From Phycisphaerales bacterium (GTDB taxonomy: Bacteria > Planctomycetota > Phycisphaerae > Phycisphaerales > UBA1924), in the NCBI GenBank assembly GCA_020853975.1, contig JADYXW010000050.1, positions 1 through 64,000 on the forward strand: a DNA stretch of 64,000 nucleotides, in the 5' to 3' direction. The stretch's first letter is position 1. Each line of letters opens with the position of its first letter. Shown piece by piece: positions 7,465-18,009 of this stretch. The notes beneath the pieces are model-generated. The model had not been told where the DNA came from and ran no database searches. It saw only the letters and a program-made list of their open reading frames with translations. A program made the position numbers and the translations under genes.

Positions 7465-10400
7465 CCGAACTCGGCTACGTCGAGAACCCGGTCATCGAGT
7501 GGCTCAGCGGCAAGCCCGCCGACCCGAACGACCACGGCCTGGGCTGGACGTACCGCTCGCCGGAGGACATGGAGGCCTTCAACCGTCTCGAGGCCGACCC
7601 GATCGTCGAGGCTCTGCTGATCAAGGCGCTGATCGGGATCAATCACGCCAAGGGGATGCGGACAGAGGCGCAGGCACGCCAGGCTGTCGAGGTGCTCCGT
7701 CGGGTCATCACGCGCCCAGACCCGCTGGACGCCAACCGGGCCACGCTCGAACTGCTCCGCGAGGGCACGCCGATGGTGCTCACGCCCGGCGCGCCGCCCG
7801 TCACCGTGCGTTTCATCGAGTTCGACCCGAAGAAAGAGGACCTCAACGACTTCACCGTGACCCGCCAGTACAAGGTTCGCGGCACCGCCGGCGTGCGGGC
7901 TGACACGGCGCTGCTGATCAACGGCATCCCGCTGGTAGTCTGCGAGTTCAAGAACTTCACCACCAGCGGCGATTGGAAGGAGGGGCACAAGCAACTGCAC
8001 CGCTACCAGCGCGAAGCCCCGCTGCTGCTGGCCCCGAGCGTCTTCTGCGTCTCCAGCGACGACCAGGAGTTCCGGTACGGCACCGTGCTTTTCGATCAGA
8101 ACGCCGGCGCCGATGATGTTGCGCGCCACCGCGACAACTGGGGGCCGTGGTTGAGCAACTGGCCGGCGCAAGCGGGATATTGGAACCTACCCACCGACCA
8201 GCAGGATGACGACCGCGTGCGGGCGGCGGTGAACGGGCTGCTGCGCCCCTGCAATGTGCTGGACTTCCTCCGGCACTTCATCGTGTTCGAGACCAAGCGC
8301 GGGCGGACGGTGAAGAAGGTGGCCCGCTACCAGCAGTTCGAGGCCGCGAACCAGATCGTGGAGCGCGTGGCGTCACAGTACGGGCAGAAGGTGAAGGCTC
8401 AGGACCGCACGGGGCTTGTGTGGCACACGCAGGGCTCAGGCAAGAGCCTGACGATGATCTTCGCCGGGTACAAGATGCGCCGCGACCCGCGCCTGGACAA
8501 CCCGCTCGTGCTGATCGTGGTGGACCGGACGGACCTGAAAACCCAACTCGCCGACGACTTCCTCGACTGCGATTACCCCAGCGTCGCCAAAGCCCTGGGC
8601 GTGCGTGACCTGCGCGACAAGATCGCCAACGACCGGCGCGAGACCGTGGTCACGACCATCCAGTGCTTCCAGCGCATGGACGACCTGAAGCCCAACGAGC
8701 GCGACGGGATCATCTGCCTGGTGGACGAAGCCCACCGCGGTCAGAAGGGCAAGGGCGCGGGCTTCGCCATGACGATGCGGGCAAAACTGCCGCAGTCGTT
8801 CCGGTTCGGGTTCACGGGCACGCCGATCGACCGCACGCTCACCAACACGCACCGTGACTTCGGCCCTGTCCGCGACAACGTGCAGGAGCGCTACCTCAGC
8901 CGCTACGGCATCCGGCAGGCCATCCGTGACGGCGCGACGGTGCCAGTGCATTACCAGTTCCGCAAGGTGCCGCTCGCGGTCGCGGAGGACGCTGCGAGTG
9001 TGTCCTACGAGCAGATGTGCGATGAGCAGGAGGTCTACGACGAAGAGGAAAAGGACTTCTATCAGCGGCGCGAGGCCACCTGGAAGGCGCTGGTCATGCA
9101 TCCCGACCGCGTGCAGAAGGTCGTCCGGCACATGGTCAAGCACTTCCTGGAACACCCGGACCCGAACGGGTTCAAGGCTCAATTCGTCGCCATCGACCGC
9201 ATGGCCTGCGTCGAGTACAAGAAGGCGATCGACGCGGAGTTCGCACGGGTCGGCAGGCCAGAGGCCGCGGCGTGGTCGGACGCTGTGATCTCCGCAGCAC
9301 AGAACGACCCGCCCGAACTGGAGAAGTACCACTACAGCAAGGAGAAGACTGACGAGCTCATCGCGTGGTTCAAACTGACGCCGGCCAAGTGGGAGGCGGA
9401 GAACCGCAAGCGGCATGGCGATGACGCGTCGAAGTGGCGTCCGCCGCTGAAGATCATGATCGTGTGCGACCGCTTGTTGACAGGGTTCGATGCGCCGATC
9501 GAGCAGGTGATGTACCTCGACAAGCCGCTGCGGGATCACAACCTGCTTCAGGCGATGGCGCGGACCAACCGGCCCATGGTCGAGATGGGCAAGATCAACG
9601 GTGTGATCGTTGACTACTTCGGCGTCTTCGAGGACCTGCAGCGGGCGTTGAACTTCAAGGAGGATGAGCTCGAAGAGGCGGCGATCGACTGGGAGAAACT
9701 CAAGCAGTTGGTACCCGGTGAGATCGCCGCGTGCATGAAGTTCTTCGATGGGATCAAGATCGAGGACACGCGAGCCTGCCTGATGGCGAGCCTGCGGCGG
9801 TTGGCACAGCCGGAGGTCGCTCGCGAGTTCGAAACGCAGTTCAAGCGGACCGAGACGCTGTGGGAGGCGCTGTCGCCGGATGAGTGCCTGTATCCGCACC
9901 GACACCAGTACGCCTGGCTGTGCGGCATCTACATCGCCCACCGTCGGCGAAACCGCCGTCAACTGGCGACCGCCGAAGAACTCTCGGCAAAGACTCGCGA
10001 GTTGATCCGGCAGAACACGACGTTCTTCCAGATCGCCGAGGATGTCCCTGTCTACAAGATCGATGCGGACTACCTCACCAAAGTGCGCGAACTGCCGACC
10101 CCGGCGGACAAGGCCGCCGAGTTGGAGGCCGCGCTGACCCGCGAACTGACCGAGCAGCAGGGATTCCTGTACCGCCTGCTCGGCGAGCGCCTCCAACGCA
10201 TGAAGGAGCAGCGCGACGCGGCGGACACCGCGGCCGTGGAGTGGCTGCGGCAGATGGAGGAGTTGACCAGGCAGGTGCTCGAGACGAAGCAGGAGCCGGT
10301 TCGACTCGGGCTGACCGATCCGGCCGAGTACGGTTTGTTCACGGTGATCCGGACTCACGCGAAGGTGCAGGATGAGGCCGTGGCGGTGCGCGCCGCTAAG

Positions 10401-10616
10401 CACATGATCGGCGCGCTGCGGCGTAAAGGCCTGCTGCCTTCGGGGTGGTCCGGCAGCCGCGCCGGTACACAGCAGGTTCGGACCACGCTACAAGTGGAAT
10501 CGTGGGAGTCCGAGTTTGACGCACTAGCACTCGCGCCCGCCGAAACCGAGGAAGCCGCGAGCAGGTTCCTGAATGATGCCGTCGAGGAGTTGGCTCGGGC
10601 CACAGACCAGACATGA
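7461..10616 (+). CDS. hsdR: Type I restriction endonuclease/translocase subunit HsdR
   Basis: Motor and nuclease subunit, 1051 aa. The N-terminal PD-(D/E)XK nuclease shows the E-x-K signature VVCEFKN near residues 157-163. The superfamily 2 helicase has Walker A TQGSGKS near 322-328, a DEAH box (LVDEAHRG) near 419 and motif III FTGTPID near 451; the second RecA lobe includes CDRLLTGFD near 670 and the Q/R-rich ARTNRP motif near 700. The C-terminal helical region for HsdM/HsdS docking is complete. The ATG overlaps the stop of the SIR2-like gene by 4 bp and the TGA overlaps the next ATG by 4 bp. I see no frameshift, so the system looks intact. Confidence 0.94.
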   Translation: MTELGYVENPVIEWLSGKPADPNDHGLGWTYRSPEDMEAFNRLEADPIVEALLIKALIGINHAKGMRTEAQARQAVEVLRRVITRPDPLDANRATLELLREGTPMVLTPGAPPVTVRFIEFDPKKEDLNDFTVTRQYKVRGTAGVRADTALLINGIPLVVCEFKNFTTSGDWKEGHKQLHRYQREAPLLLAPSVFCVSSDDQEFRYGTVLFDQNAGADDVARHRDNWGPWLSNWPAQAGYWNLPTDQQDDDRVRAAVNGLLRPCNVLDFLRHFIVFETKRGRTVKKVARYQQFEAANQIVERVASQYGQKVKAQDRTGLVWHTQGSGKSLTMIFAGYKMRRDPRLDNPLVLIVVDRTDLKTQLADDFLDCDYPSVAKALGVRDLRDKIANDRRETVVTTIQCFQRMDDLKPNERDGIICLVDEAHRGQKGKGAGFAMTMRAKLPQSFRFGFTGTPIDRTLTNTHRDFGPVRDNVQERYLSRYGIRQAIRDGATVPVHYQFRKVPLAVAEDAASVSYEQMCDEQEVYDEEEKDFYQRREATWKALVMHPDRVQKVVRHMVKHFLEHPDPNGFKAQFVAIDRMACVEYKKAIDAEFARVGRPEAAAWSDAVISAAQNDPPELEKYHYSKEKTDELIAWFKLTPAKWEAENRKRHGDDASKWRPPLKIMIVCDRLLTGFDAPIEQVMYLDKPLRDHNLLQAMARTNRPMVEMGKINGVIVDYFGVFEDLQRALNFKEDELEEAAIDWEKLKQLVPGEIAACMKFFDGIKIEDTRACLMASLRRLAQPEVAREFETQFKRTETLWEALSPDECLYPHRHQYAWLCGIYIAHRRRNRRQLATAEELSAKTRELIRQNTTFFQIAEDVPVYKIDADYLTKVRELPTPADKAAELEAALTRELTEQQGFLYRLLGERLQRMKEQRDAADTAAVEWLRQMEELTRQVLETKQEPVRLGLTDPAEYGLFTVIRTHAKVQDEAVAVRAAKHMIGALRRKGLLPSGWSGSRAGTQQVRTTLQVESWESEFDALALAPAETEEAASRFLNDAVEELARATDQT

Positions 10617-11362
10617 ACGTCGCCACGACCAATGTGATCGCGATGGGTGACAAGAGCGTTGAGTACGCGGTGAAGATCTCCCCAACCGCGCGGCGAGCCA
10701 GAATCCGAGTGAGTCCGGCCGGTGTGCAGGTCACGGTGCCGAGGCGTTCGCCGGATTCGCGCGCGAGCTCTTTTCTGCGAGAGAACGCCGATTGGGTGCT
10801 GGAGCAACTGCGGTTCGTACAGAGGGCTGGGTCGCTTCGAACAGTGCGATCTGACGGACCTGCGGTGACGATCAATGGGCGTCGCATGACCGTGCGGATG
10901 GTTGAGGATCCTGGGTCATTGCGTTTTCCCAAGGTCTCGCTCGACGGGGACGTCATCACGATCAGATTGCCGGTGGCAGGCAAGCGGGATGCGTCCGCGG
11001 CCCTGGAGCGATGGATTCGCCGCCAGGCACGGTCAGCAATCCGCGCCCGCGTGGAGTTTCGAGCGCGTGAGATGCGTCGCCGGCCAGGCAAACTGTTCGT
11101 GATGGGCCAGCGGACGAAGTGGGGAAACTGCTCGCGGCATCGGAACATCTCGATCAACTGGCGGCTGATCATGGCCCCGCCAGAGGTGTTGGACTATGTG
11201 GTGGTCCACGAACTGGCGCATTTGATCGAGCCCTACCACTCACCGAAGTTCTGGCTGGTCGTTGCCTCATTCTGCGAGGGTTACGCCCGGCATCGGCAGT
11301 GGTTGAAGGAGAACGGCAGCGCTCTTTCCCATTTGCCGCATCCCCAATCAGCGATGCTGTGA
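10613..11362 (+). CDS. YgjP/DUF45-family metallopeptidase, coupled to hsdR
   Basis: A 249-aa protein of the YgjP-like (DUF45, M48-like) zinc metallopeptidase family. The zinc motif HELAH lies at residues 199-203, with a conserved WGNCS segment upstream near 166 and a distal His in the YHSPKFW region near 209-214 as the likely third ligand. It has no signal peptide or membrane segment. It is the last gene of the hsdMS-SIR2-hsdR operon and overlaps hsdR by 4 bp. From family knowledge, YgjP-like genes recur beside type I hsdR genes in many bacteria; what they cleave is not known to me. A role in turnover of HsdR or of the SIR2-like protein would be an inference. Confidence 0.85.
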   Translation: MNVATTNVIAMGDKSVEYAVKISPTARRARIRVSPAGVQVTVPRRSPDSRASSFLRENADWVLEQLRFVQRAGSLRTVRSDGPAVTINGRRMTVRMVEDPGSLRFPKVSLDGDVITIRLPVAGKRDASAALERWIRRQARSAIRARVEFRAREMRRRPGKLFVMGQRTKWGNCSRHRNISINWRLIMAPPEVLDYVVVHELAHLIEPYHSPKFWLVVASFCEGYARHRQWLKENGSALSHLPHPQSAML

Positions 11363-11959
11363 GGGCGTTGGGCATCGCATGGGCGCAGGTGCGTCTCCTC
11401 CAGGCGTCGAACGTGCGCGACGGAAGCGTGCCGCAAGTCATTGTCCTGCCGAGATTTATCCGGATTCCGCGCACAGCGGTCAGTCCGATTGCATAATTGA
11501 CCACTAGATGACCACGCATGGCAAGGCGAAGACCGGAATCTGCACAAGCCGTCCCTTCGGGTCGTCACCCGTCCTTGAAGCGAGCGAGATGCTTTGTAGG
11601 GGAACCGCGCAACAAGCCGGCGGGTTCGGCAGAGGGGTATAGGGACAGGGCTTGACAGGAGGTGACGGACACGCCGAAACGGCGCGACAGTTTTCCGGGC
11701 ACGCGCAGATATAGGGATCGCCGGGGTTCCACAGGTTCCTGGCAAGTCCCGCCCAGTCCCCGCCACACGGCGTGGGAAATGCGTAGTTGAGTAGGGGCTC
11801 GCCCCACCCCACCACGCACACAATCGATCCAGCCACCAGCCGATCCACCAATCGAACCACCCACTGAGCCGCCCCCGGCGCACGGTGCGTCGGGGTTTCC
11901 GTTGTCCTGCGCCCGCGGTTGGGCTGATCGCCGGCCGCGGCGGCACTCTGGGTGTATTC
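11363..11959. other. 597-bp gap without a recognised gene
   Basis: Between the YgjP-like gene and the HTH gene. Several frames are open on both strands, but none has a convincing start, ribosome site or family resemblance. The stretch is less GC-biased in codon position than neighbouring genes and may hold the promoter of the HTH/DUF3987 operon or decayed cargo. No clear terminator hairpin with a T-run was found. Confidence 0.4.
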
Positions 11960-12208
11960 ATGGATGAACTTCAGGTTCGAAAGACGGACGTCGCGGTGGT
12001 CAACGTGCGCGAGGTGGCGGAGCTCCTCGGTGTCTGTGTTCGCAGTGTTTGGAGAATGAGTCTGAAGGGCGAGATCCCCGCGCCGATCCGGTTGGGCGAA
12101 AGGGTGGTTCGCTGGCGGCTCTCCGACCTTCGCGAGCACCTCGACCGCAAGGCCGCAGGCAAAAACGTGGCTGGCGGCGCGCAAGGGGGGCGGGGGACGC
12201 GTCGATGA
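11960..12208 (+). CDS. AlpA/excisionase-like HTH protein
   Basis: An 82-aa protein with a MerR/AlpA-type winged helix: a NVREVAELLGV helix, a turn, a VRSVWRMSLKGEIP recognition segment, then a beta wing ending in WRLSDLREHL. This is the usual architecture of recombination directionality factors and of small island regulators (AlpA, Xis). The ATG at 11960 was chosen because the domain starts there; the frame is open further upstream but has no homology signal. The stop overlaps the next ATG by 4 bp. Either role (Xis or transcription activator of int/xis) fits. The GTCTACAG boxes are candidate targets. Confidence 0.7.
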   Translation: MDELQVRKTDVAVVNVREVAELLGVCVRSVWRMSLKGEIPAPIRLGERVVRWRLSDLREHLDRKAAGKNVAGGAQGGRGTRR

Positions 12209-14328
12209 GCGTGGCCCCCGACGAGAACAACCTGCCCCCGGGCACGGCTGCCCACGGCTGGCTCGCCATCGGCGGCGAGCGGATCGAGGGCGGCTGGCGC
12301 TACCCCGAGCGCAATGCCCAGGGCGAGCGGATCGGCATGATGACCCGGTGGGACGCGCCACCCGAGGGCGGGCCGCGCTACACGTCGGCCAAAGGGGCCA
12401 AACGCGGCCTGATCTTCCCCGCCGATGGCCTGCCTGCTTATGCGGGCACGAGTTCGCACGATCCGGTCCTCGTCGCCGAGGGAGCGAGCGATGCCGTGTG
12501 CCTCGTCTCGTTCGGATTCACAGCGGTCGGCGTGCCGATGGCTGGCCAGGCAGCGGGCGAACTTGCGGCCCTCGTGCAGCGCCGTCACGTCGTCCTCGTC
12601 GGCGACAACGACGCCGCCGGGCGGCGGAGCGTCGAGACACTGTGTGCGGCGCTGATCGACGTGTGCGCGTCGGTGCGGTTCGCATTCCCGCCCGAGGGGC
12701 ACAAGGACGTGCGCTCGTGGGTCGCCGACGGCGGCGCGGGCGACACGGACATTGCGAGGCTCATCGAAGAGGCCCAGCCGTACGCACCGGAAGGGACGAG
12801 GCCGGCGGAACGACCGTTCGCTCCCGCATTCTTGCCGTTCCCGACCGACGCGCTTCCCCGTGCAGCGGCCAACCTGGTCCGGACGGGTGCGGATGCGCTT
12901 CAGGTTGATGCGGCGATGCTGGCTCCGCTCGCCTTGGCATCGATGGCGGCCGCGATCGGCAACGCACGGGTCGCAGAACTCTCGGCGTCATGGCGCGAGC
13001 CCGCGGTCCTGTGGTCGGTGGTTGTCGCACCGTCGGGTACCGGGAAGTCGCCGGCCCTGGAACTCGTCACCCGCCCCGCCGAGCGCCGCGACGCCGAGGC
13101 GCTGCGCGAGCATCGGGAGGCCACGAAGGAACACGCCGTCGCGATGATCCTGCACGAGAAGGCGCTGCGCACCTGGGAGCGTGGGTCCGCCAAGGGCAAC
13201 CTTGCCGACACGCCGCCCACCGTACCCGAACCCCCGGTGTGCGAGAGATTCATCACCTCGGATGTCACCGTCGAAGCGCTCGCCGCGATGCTGGCCGCAA
13301 GCCCGCGCGGCCTGCTCCTGGCCTGCGATGAACTGGCGTCCTGGCTCGGCGGATTCACGCGGTACACCGGAAACACCGGGCGCCCTTCGAGCGAGGCCGC
13401 CCGCTGGCTGCCCATGCATAGGGCCGGCCCCCTGAAGGTTGACCGCCGTACGGCACCGCCTGTCCGTGTCGAGCGGGCGACGCTCAACATCGCGGGGCTC
13501 ATCCAGCCTGGCGTGCTCGCCGCCGCGCTGACAGGCACGGATTACGACTCGGGCCTCGTCGCCCGGCTGCTGCTGTCGATGCCCCCGACACCGACACGCC
13601 GATGGCGGCCCGGCGGTCTTTCACCCATGGTCGAGCGGGTGTTCAGCGCGATGATCGAAAAGCTCTACGCGCTCGACATGCCCGAGGATGAGCACGGCAC
13701 GCCCATGCCTCGGTCGGTCTCGCTCGACGAGCAGGCGGGCCGCTCCTGGGCCGAGTACTACAACGAGCTCAATCACGACATGGCGGGCCAGGACGAGCGG
13801 ACGCGTGCGATGCTCTCGAAACTCGAAGGGGGCGCGGCACGGCTGGCCCTGGTGGTCCATCTCGGCAGAGTCGCGAGCGGCGAGAATGTGCCTGGCGATG
13901 TGATCGACGGTGAGTCGATGCGCCGGGGCATCACGCTGGCAAAATGGTTCCGCCGCGAGGCCGAGCGGGTCTATCTGCGCCTGGCCGAGAGCGATGAAGA
14001 CCGCGAGGCAAGCCAACTGCTGGATCTGATCCGACGCAAGGGCGGCAGCATCAGCGGACGGGAGTTGGTGCAGTCATCGCGAGCGTTCCGCAGCGTGGCG
14101 GATGCGGAGTCCGGCCTCTCCCGCTTGGTTGATGCGGGCCACGGCTCGTGGGTGACGCCGCCACAGCGCGGCCGGGGCGGACCCAAGGCCCGCCGCTTCG
14201 TGCTGCCCGGAGAGTCCGGTGAGGGCGTCTACAGAAATCCCGCTGGAGTTGCTCAGAACAGGGTTTCTGTAGACGTTGACGCTGTAGACACCACCAGCAC
14301 CAGCACCGAGGGAGGTGCCGCGTGCTGA
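12205..14328 (+). CDS. TOPRIM primase-like / DUF3987 replication protein
   Basis: A 707-aa two-part protein. Residues about 1-200 form an N-terminal module ending in a TOPRIM domain (VLVAEGASDAV near 90, VVLVGDNDAAGRR near 130, catalytic Glu and Asp-x-Asp-like acids). Residues about 215-600 are a DUF3987 P-loop ATPase with VAPSGTGKSPALE near 273-285 and an acidic LLACDELASWLGG segment near 370. Such fusions serve as primase-helicase-like initiators in phages and integrative elements. The start ATG at 12205 overlaps the HTH stop. The last 35 codons (14220-14328) also contain three GTCTACAG boxes and a Ser/Thr-rich tail, so coding and a DNA site may overlap here. Confidence 0.8.
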   Translation: MSVAPDENNLPPGTAAHGWLAIGGERIEGGWRYPERNAQGERIGMMTRWDAPPEGGPRYTSAKGAKRGLIFPADGLPAYAGTSSHDPVLVAEGASDAVCLVSFGFTAVGVPMAGQAAGELAALVQRRHVVLVGDNDAAGRRSVETLCAALIDVCASVRFAFPPEGHKDVRSWVADGGAGDTDIARLIEEAQPYAPEGTRPAERPFAPAFLPFPTDALPRAAANLVRTGADALQVDAAMLAPLALASMAAAIGNARVAELSASWREPAVLWSVVVAPSGTGKSPALELVTRPAERRDAEALREHREATKEHAVAMILHEKALRTWERGSAKGNLADTPPTVPEPPVCERFITSDVTVEALAAMLAASPRGLLLACDELASWLGGFTRYTGNTGRPSSEAARWLPMHRAGPLKVDRRTAPPVRVERATLNIAGLIQPGVLAAALTGTDYDSGLVARLLLSMPPTPTRRWRPGGLSPMVERVFSAMIEKLYALDMPEDEHGTPMPRSVSLDEQAGRSWAEYYNELNHDMAGQDERTRAMLSKLEGGAARLALVVHLGRVASGENVPGDVIDGESMRRGITLAKWFRREAERVYLRLAESDEDREASQLLDLIRRKGGSISGRELVQSSRAFRSVADAESGLSRLVDAGHGSWVTPPQRGRGGPKARRFVLPGESGEGVYRNPAGVAQNRVSVDVDAVDTTSTSTEGGAAC
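14226..14289. repeat. Cluster of three GTCTACAG boxes inside the DUF3987 gene
   Basis: GTCTACAG at 14227-14234 and its inverse CTGTAGAC at 14267-14274 and 14282-14289. The first two, with flanking bases, form an 11-bp inverted repeat (GTCTACAGAAA at 14227-14237 / TTTCTGTAGAC at 14264-14274). Positions 14263-14282 match 355-374 perfectly in inverse over 20 bp. Seen directly; function unknown. Confidence 0.75.
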
Positions 14329-14588
14329 AGTGGGATCGCTGCTGGATCTCGTCGTTCGCGGAGGGCCGGCACATCGATGGCCGGTGCAGCGGTGACATCG
14401 TCGCCCGCGTCGTTGCCTTGCGGCAGATCTCGGACATCCCGGTGATGTCGCACCCCAGCGGCCGCCAGCGCTGTCTTTACCTGGCGATGGCCAACCGCGG
14501 GAAGGGCTGGGAGGCCGTGGGCATTTTCGGCACGGCGAACAAGGCCATACGCGAAGCCGAGTGGTCGCTCCGAGAGGTGGCGCAATGA
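14322..14588 (+). CDS. Small island protein of unknown function
   Basis: An 88-aa protein starting at GTG (14322) with GGAGG 6 nt upstream, overlapping the stop of the DUF3987 gene. No family recognised. It is basic, has three Trp and four Cys, and shows an alternating beta/alpha pattern without membrane segments. The stop overlaps the next start by 4 bp, so it is part of the same operon as the replication protein. The overlap pattern and ribosome site support it as a real gene. Confidence 0.65.
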   Translation: MLKWDRCWISSFAEGRHIDGRCSGDIVARVVALRQISDIPVMSHPSGRQRCLYLAMANRGKGWEAVGIFGTANKAIREAEWSLREVAQ

Positions 14589-15103
14589 ACCGATGGATCG
14601 TCTCCCTCCACGAGGCCGCTCACGCCGTCGCCGCGTGCGTACTGACTGGCACGCGCGTCGTGGCGACGCTCCACCAGAATGGCGGTGGCGCGGCGTGGCC
14701 GCTCGATGATCTGGCCCCGACCGACAACGCAATCATGGCCGCGGCGGGACCGCTGGCCGAGGCTCTCGCCGAACGCTACTCCGCGCCGGAACATCCATCG
14801 CTCGTAGCCTGCGACACGACCCCGCCGCCGCTGCCGACCGTCGAGACGGTCGCCACCGTCAGGACGGCCGCCGAACTCCGAAGCATCGTCGTGCGTGGCA
14901 TCCCCGACCACGTCGTGATCGCGCGGTGGTGCATCGCCGGCGTCGAGAAGCAGCCCGAGCGATGGGCCCACCGGCATGCATGGATTCAGTCCTTGGCCAA
15001 GCGGCTCATCCGCTCGCACGAGAAGTCGATCGTTGAAGCCGCGCGGGTGCTGTACCTGCGCGGCGTGGTATCTGTCCCCGTTGAAGAAAGGAACGCCTCA
15101 TGA
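14585..15103 (+). CDS. HEAAH-motif protein (M41-like metalloprotease fold)
   Basis: A 172-aa protein with SLHEAAHAV at residues 7-15, the zinc motif HExxH in the form seen in the FtsH/M41 peptidase unit, followed by a small beta region and an AAAGPLAEALAE helix near 55-66 that matches the post-motif helix of that fold. There is no AAA domain and no membrane segment. Stand-alone M41-like proteins of this size occur on plasmids and phages with unknown substrates. It is translationally coupled (4-bp overlaps) to both neighbours. The zinc-protein call is good; the function is open. Confidence 0.6.
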   Translation: MNRWIVSLHEAAHAVAACVLTGTRVVATLHQNGGGAAWPLDDLAPTDNAIMAAAGPLAEALAERYSAPEHPSLVACDTTPPPLPTVETVATVRTAAELRSIVVRGIPDHVVIARWCIAGVEKQPERWAHRHAWIQSLAKRLIRSHEKSIVEAARVLYLRGVVSVPVEERNAS

Positions 15104-15789
15104 CAACGCTCAGTCAGATCGCCCGGGAGAAGAAGCAGCACGCCCGCGCCGCGTTCATCGACGCGGTCTGGTCGGACGAAGCCCCTGACCACCTGGCCGC
15201 GTTGGCGCGCGAAGCCGAGATGGATCTCGCCGACGCCGACTCGCTCATCGCCCGTGTCGCGGAAGCCAAGGGCGACATCCAGGTAGCCTCGGACGTCCTG
15301 CGGCTGCGTCGCGTCGCTTCGAAGGCCAAGGCCCACTCCGACGCGACCCACGCCCAAGCCGAGGCTGCGATCGAGAAACTCGAGTCCGAAGCCGAGGCGG
15401 CGGCGCAGGAAGCCGACAGCGCTCGGCGGGAGTTGAGCACCGCCGAATCGGCCGCACAGCGAGTACTCGCGATGTACGACGAGGGCTTTCTCCCCGCGTT
15501 ACGGCTGCCCAATGACGTGGTCGCGATGATCGAGCGACGCGAGCAGGAGGACAAGGCCACCAAGGCCCACGCGGCGATGATCGCGGTAATCAACGAACGC
15601 AACCGCGTGCGCGATGACGTGGAGCGGATCGAACGGCGACTCTGGAAACTCCCCTTGTCTCGTGAGCGCAAGGAGCAGGAGGCGCTGGTGCGAGAGGAAC
15701 TTGAGCGGGCGAAGGCCGCCCTGACCGCGGCAGAGGCCCGGCTGGCCGACGCCGAACGGGCGCACGCGACGGCCCGCAAGGGGCTGTAG
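15100..15789 (+). CDS. Coiled-coil island protein
   Basis: A 229-aa protein, almost wholly helical and rich in Ala, Glu and Arg, with heptad-like runs at about 75-120 and 150-225. No signal peptide, no membrane segment, no recognised domain. The start ATG overlaps the upstream stop by 4 bp and it ends the HTH-DUF3987 operon. The next gene, the integrase, begins 136 bp later. It could be a scaffold, a mobilisation accessory or a partner of the HEAAH protein; nothing in the sequence decides. Confidence 0.65.
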   Translation: MTTLSQIAREKKQHARAAFIDAVWSDEAPDHLAALAREAEMDLADADSLIARVAEAKGDIQVASDVLRLRRVASKAKAHSDATHAQAEAAIEKLESEAEAAAQEADSARRELSTAESAAQRVLAMYDEGFLPALRLPNDVVAMIERREQEDKATKAHAAMIAVINERNRVRDDVERIERRLWKLPLSRERKEQEALVREELERAKAALTAAEARLADAERAHATARKGL

Positions 15790-15925
15790 CCCCGCGTCCT
15801 GGCCCACATCTTCGCCTGCATCGCCCCCTGGCCCACCGGCCGGGGGGCGACTTGACCCGTGCCCAGTGCCGCCCCTCACTGTGGTGCCGCCGTCGCCCCG
15901 GATGGCCCGCACGAACGGAGTTCCC

Positions 15926-17531
<1,606 letters not shown>

Positions 17532-17582
17532 TGATTGTCTGCCCGGGAGTCAATCCCCAAGCCAATCTCGAACAGGACAGGG

Positions 17583-17610
17583 AATGTAGGAGCCCCCGCA
17601 GCGTTGTCAA
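17583..17610 (-). promoter_or_regulatory. Promoter of tRNA-Asp
   Basis: Minus-strand TTGACA (17605-17610, perfect -35), a 16-bp spacer and TACATT (17583-17588, 4 of 6 to the -10). The expected transcription start is about 45 nt before the tRNA. From 17611 to the terminator at 17930 nothing else is recognised: open frames there have no start or homology support. Confidence 0.6.
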
Positions 17611-17929
17611 GTCCCCCGCCGTTCTCCCGCGCGCTGCACCAACCCCGTCCGGCCCACGCCGTCCCCCATTCCATCCACCCGCGTGGTCCACCCAAGTTCG
17701 ATCACGCCGTCTCTCCAGCCGCCCGCGGCTGCCCGTCCCGCCGCTGCCGAGCGCCCGAGCGACTGCGGAGAAGGGCCTGCTGCCCCGGTTCGCCCGCGGA
17801 CGCGTCCCGTGACCACTGGCCGCCGAGCGGTTCCCCACCATGCGCCCCCGCGCAATCGCCGGCCCCCGTCCCGGGTTCCTCCCGCGGCCCCGAGAAGCAT
17901 CGGCGACGATGGCCGCCATGCGTCGTCGC

Positions 17930-17969
17930 GACCAAAGAATAAGGGCCCAGCCTTCTCCGGCCGGGCCCT
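17930..17969 (-). terminator. Terminator after the small membrane-protein gene
   Basis: Stem AGGGCCC / GGGCCCT (17942-17948 with 17963-17969). On the minus strand it is followed by TTATTCTTT. It lies 41 bp beyond the stop of the 18010-18222 gene and closes that minus-strand unit. Confidence 0.7.
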
Positions 17970-18009
17970 CGATCGTTCCATTCACATCCCGCGACGCCGC
18001 GGGCAAATC

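Noticed and set aside
11281-12361. Minus-strand open frames in the island gap
   Set aside because: No start signal, low-complexity Trp/Pro-rich composition, overlap with the HTH gene; not supported as genes.
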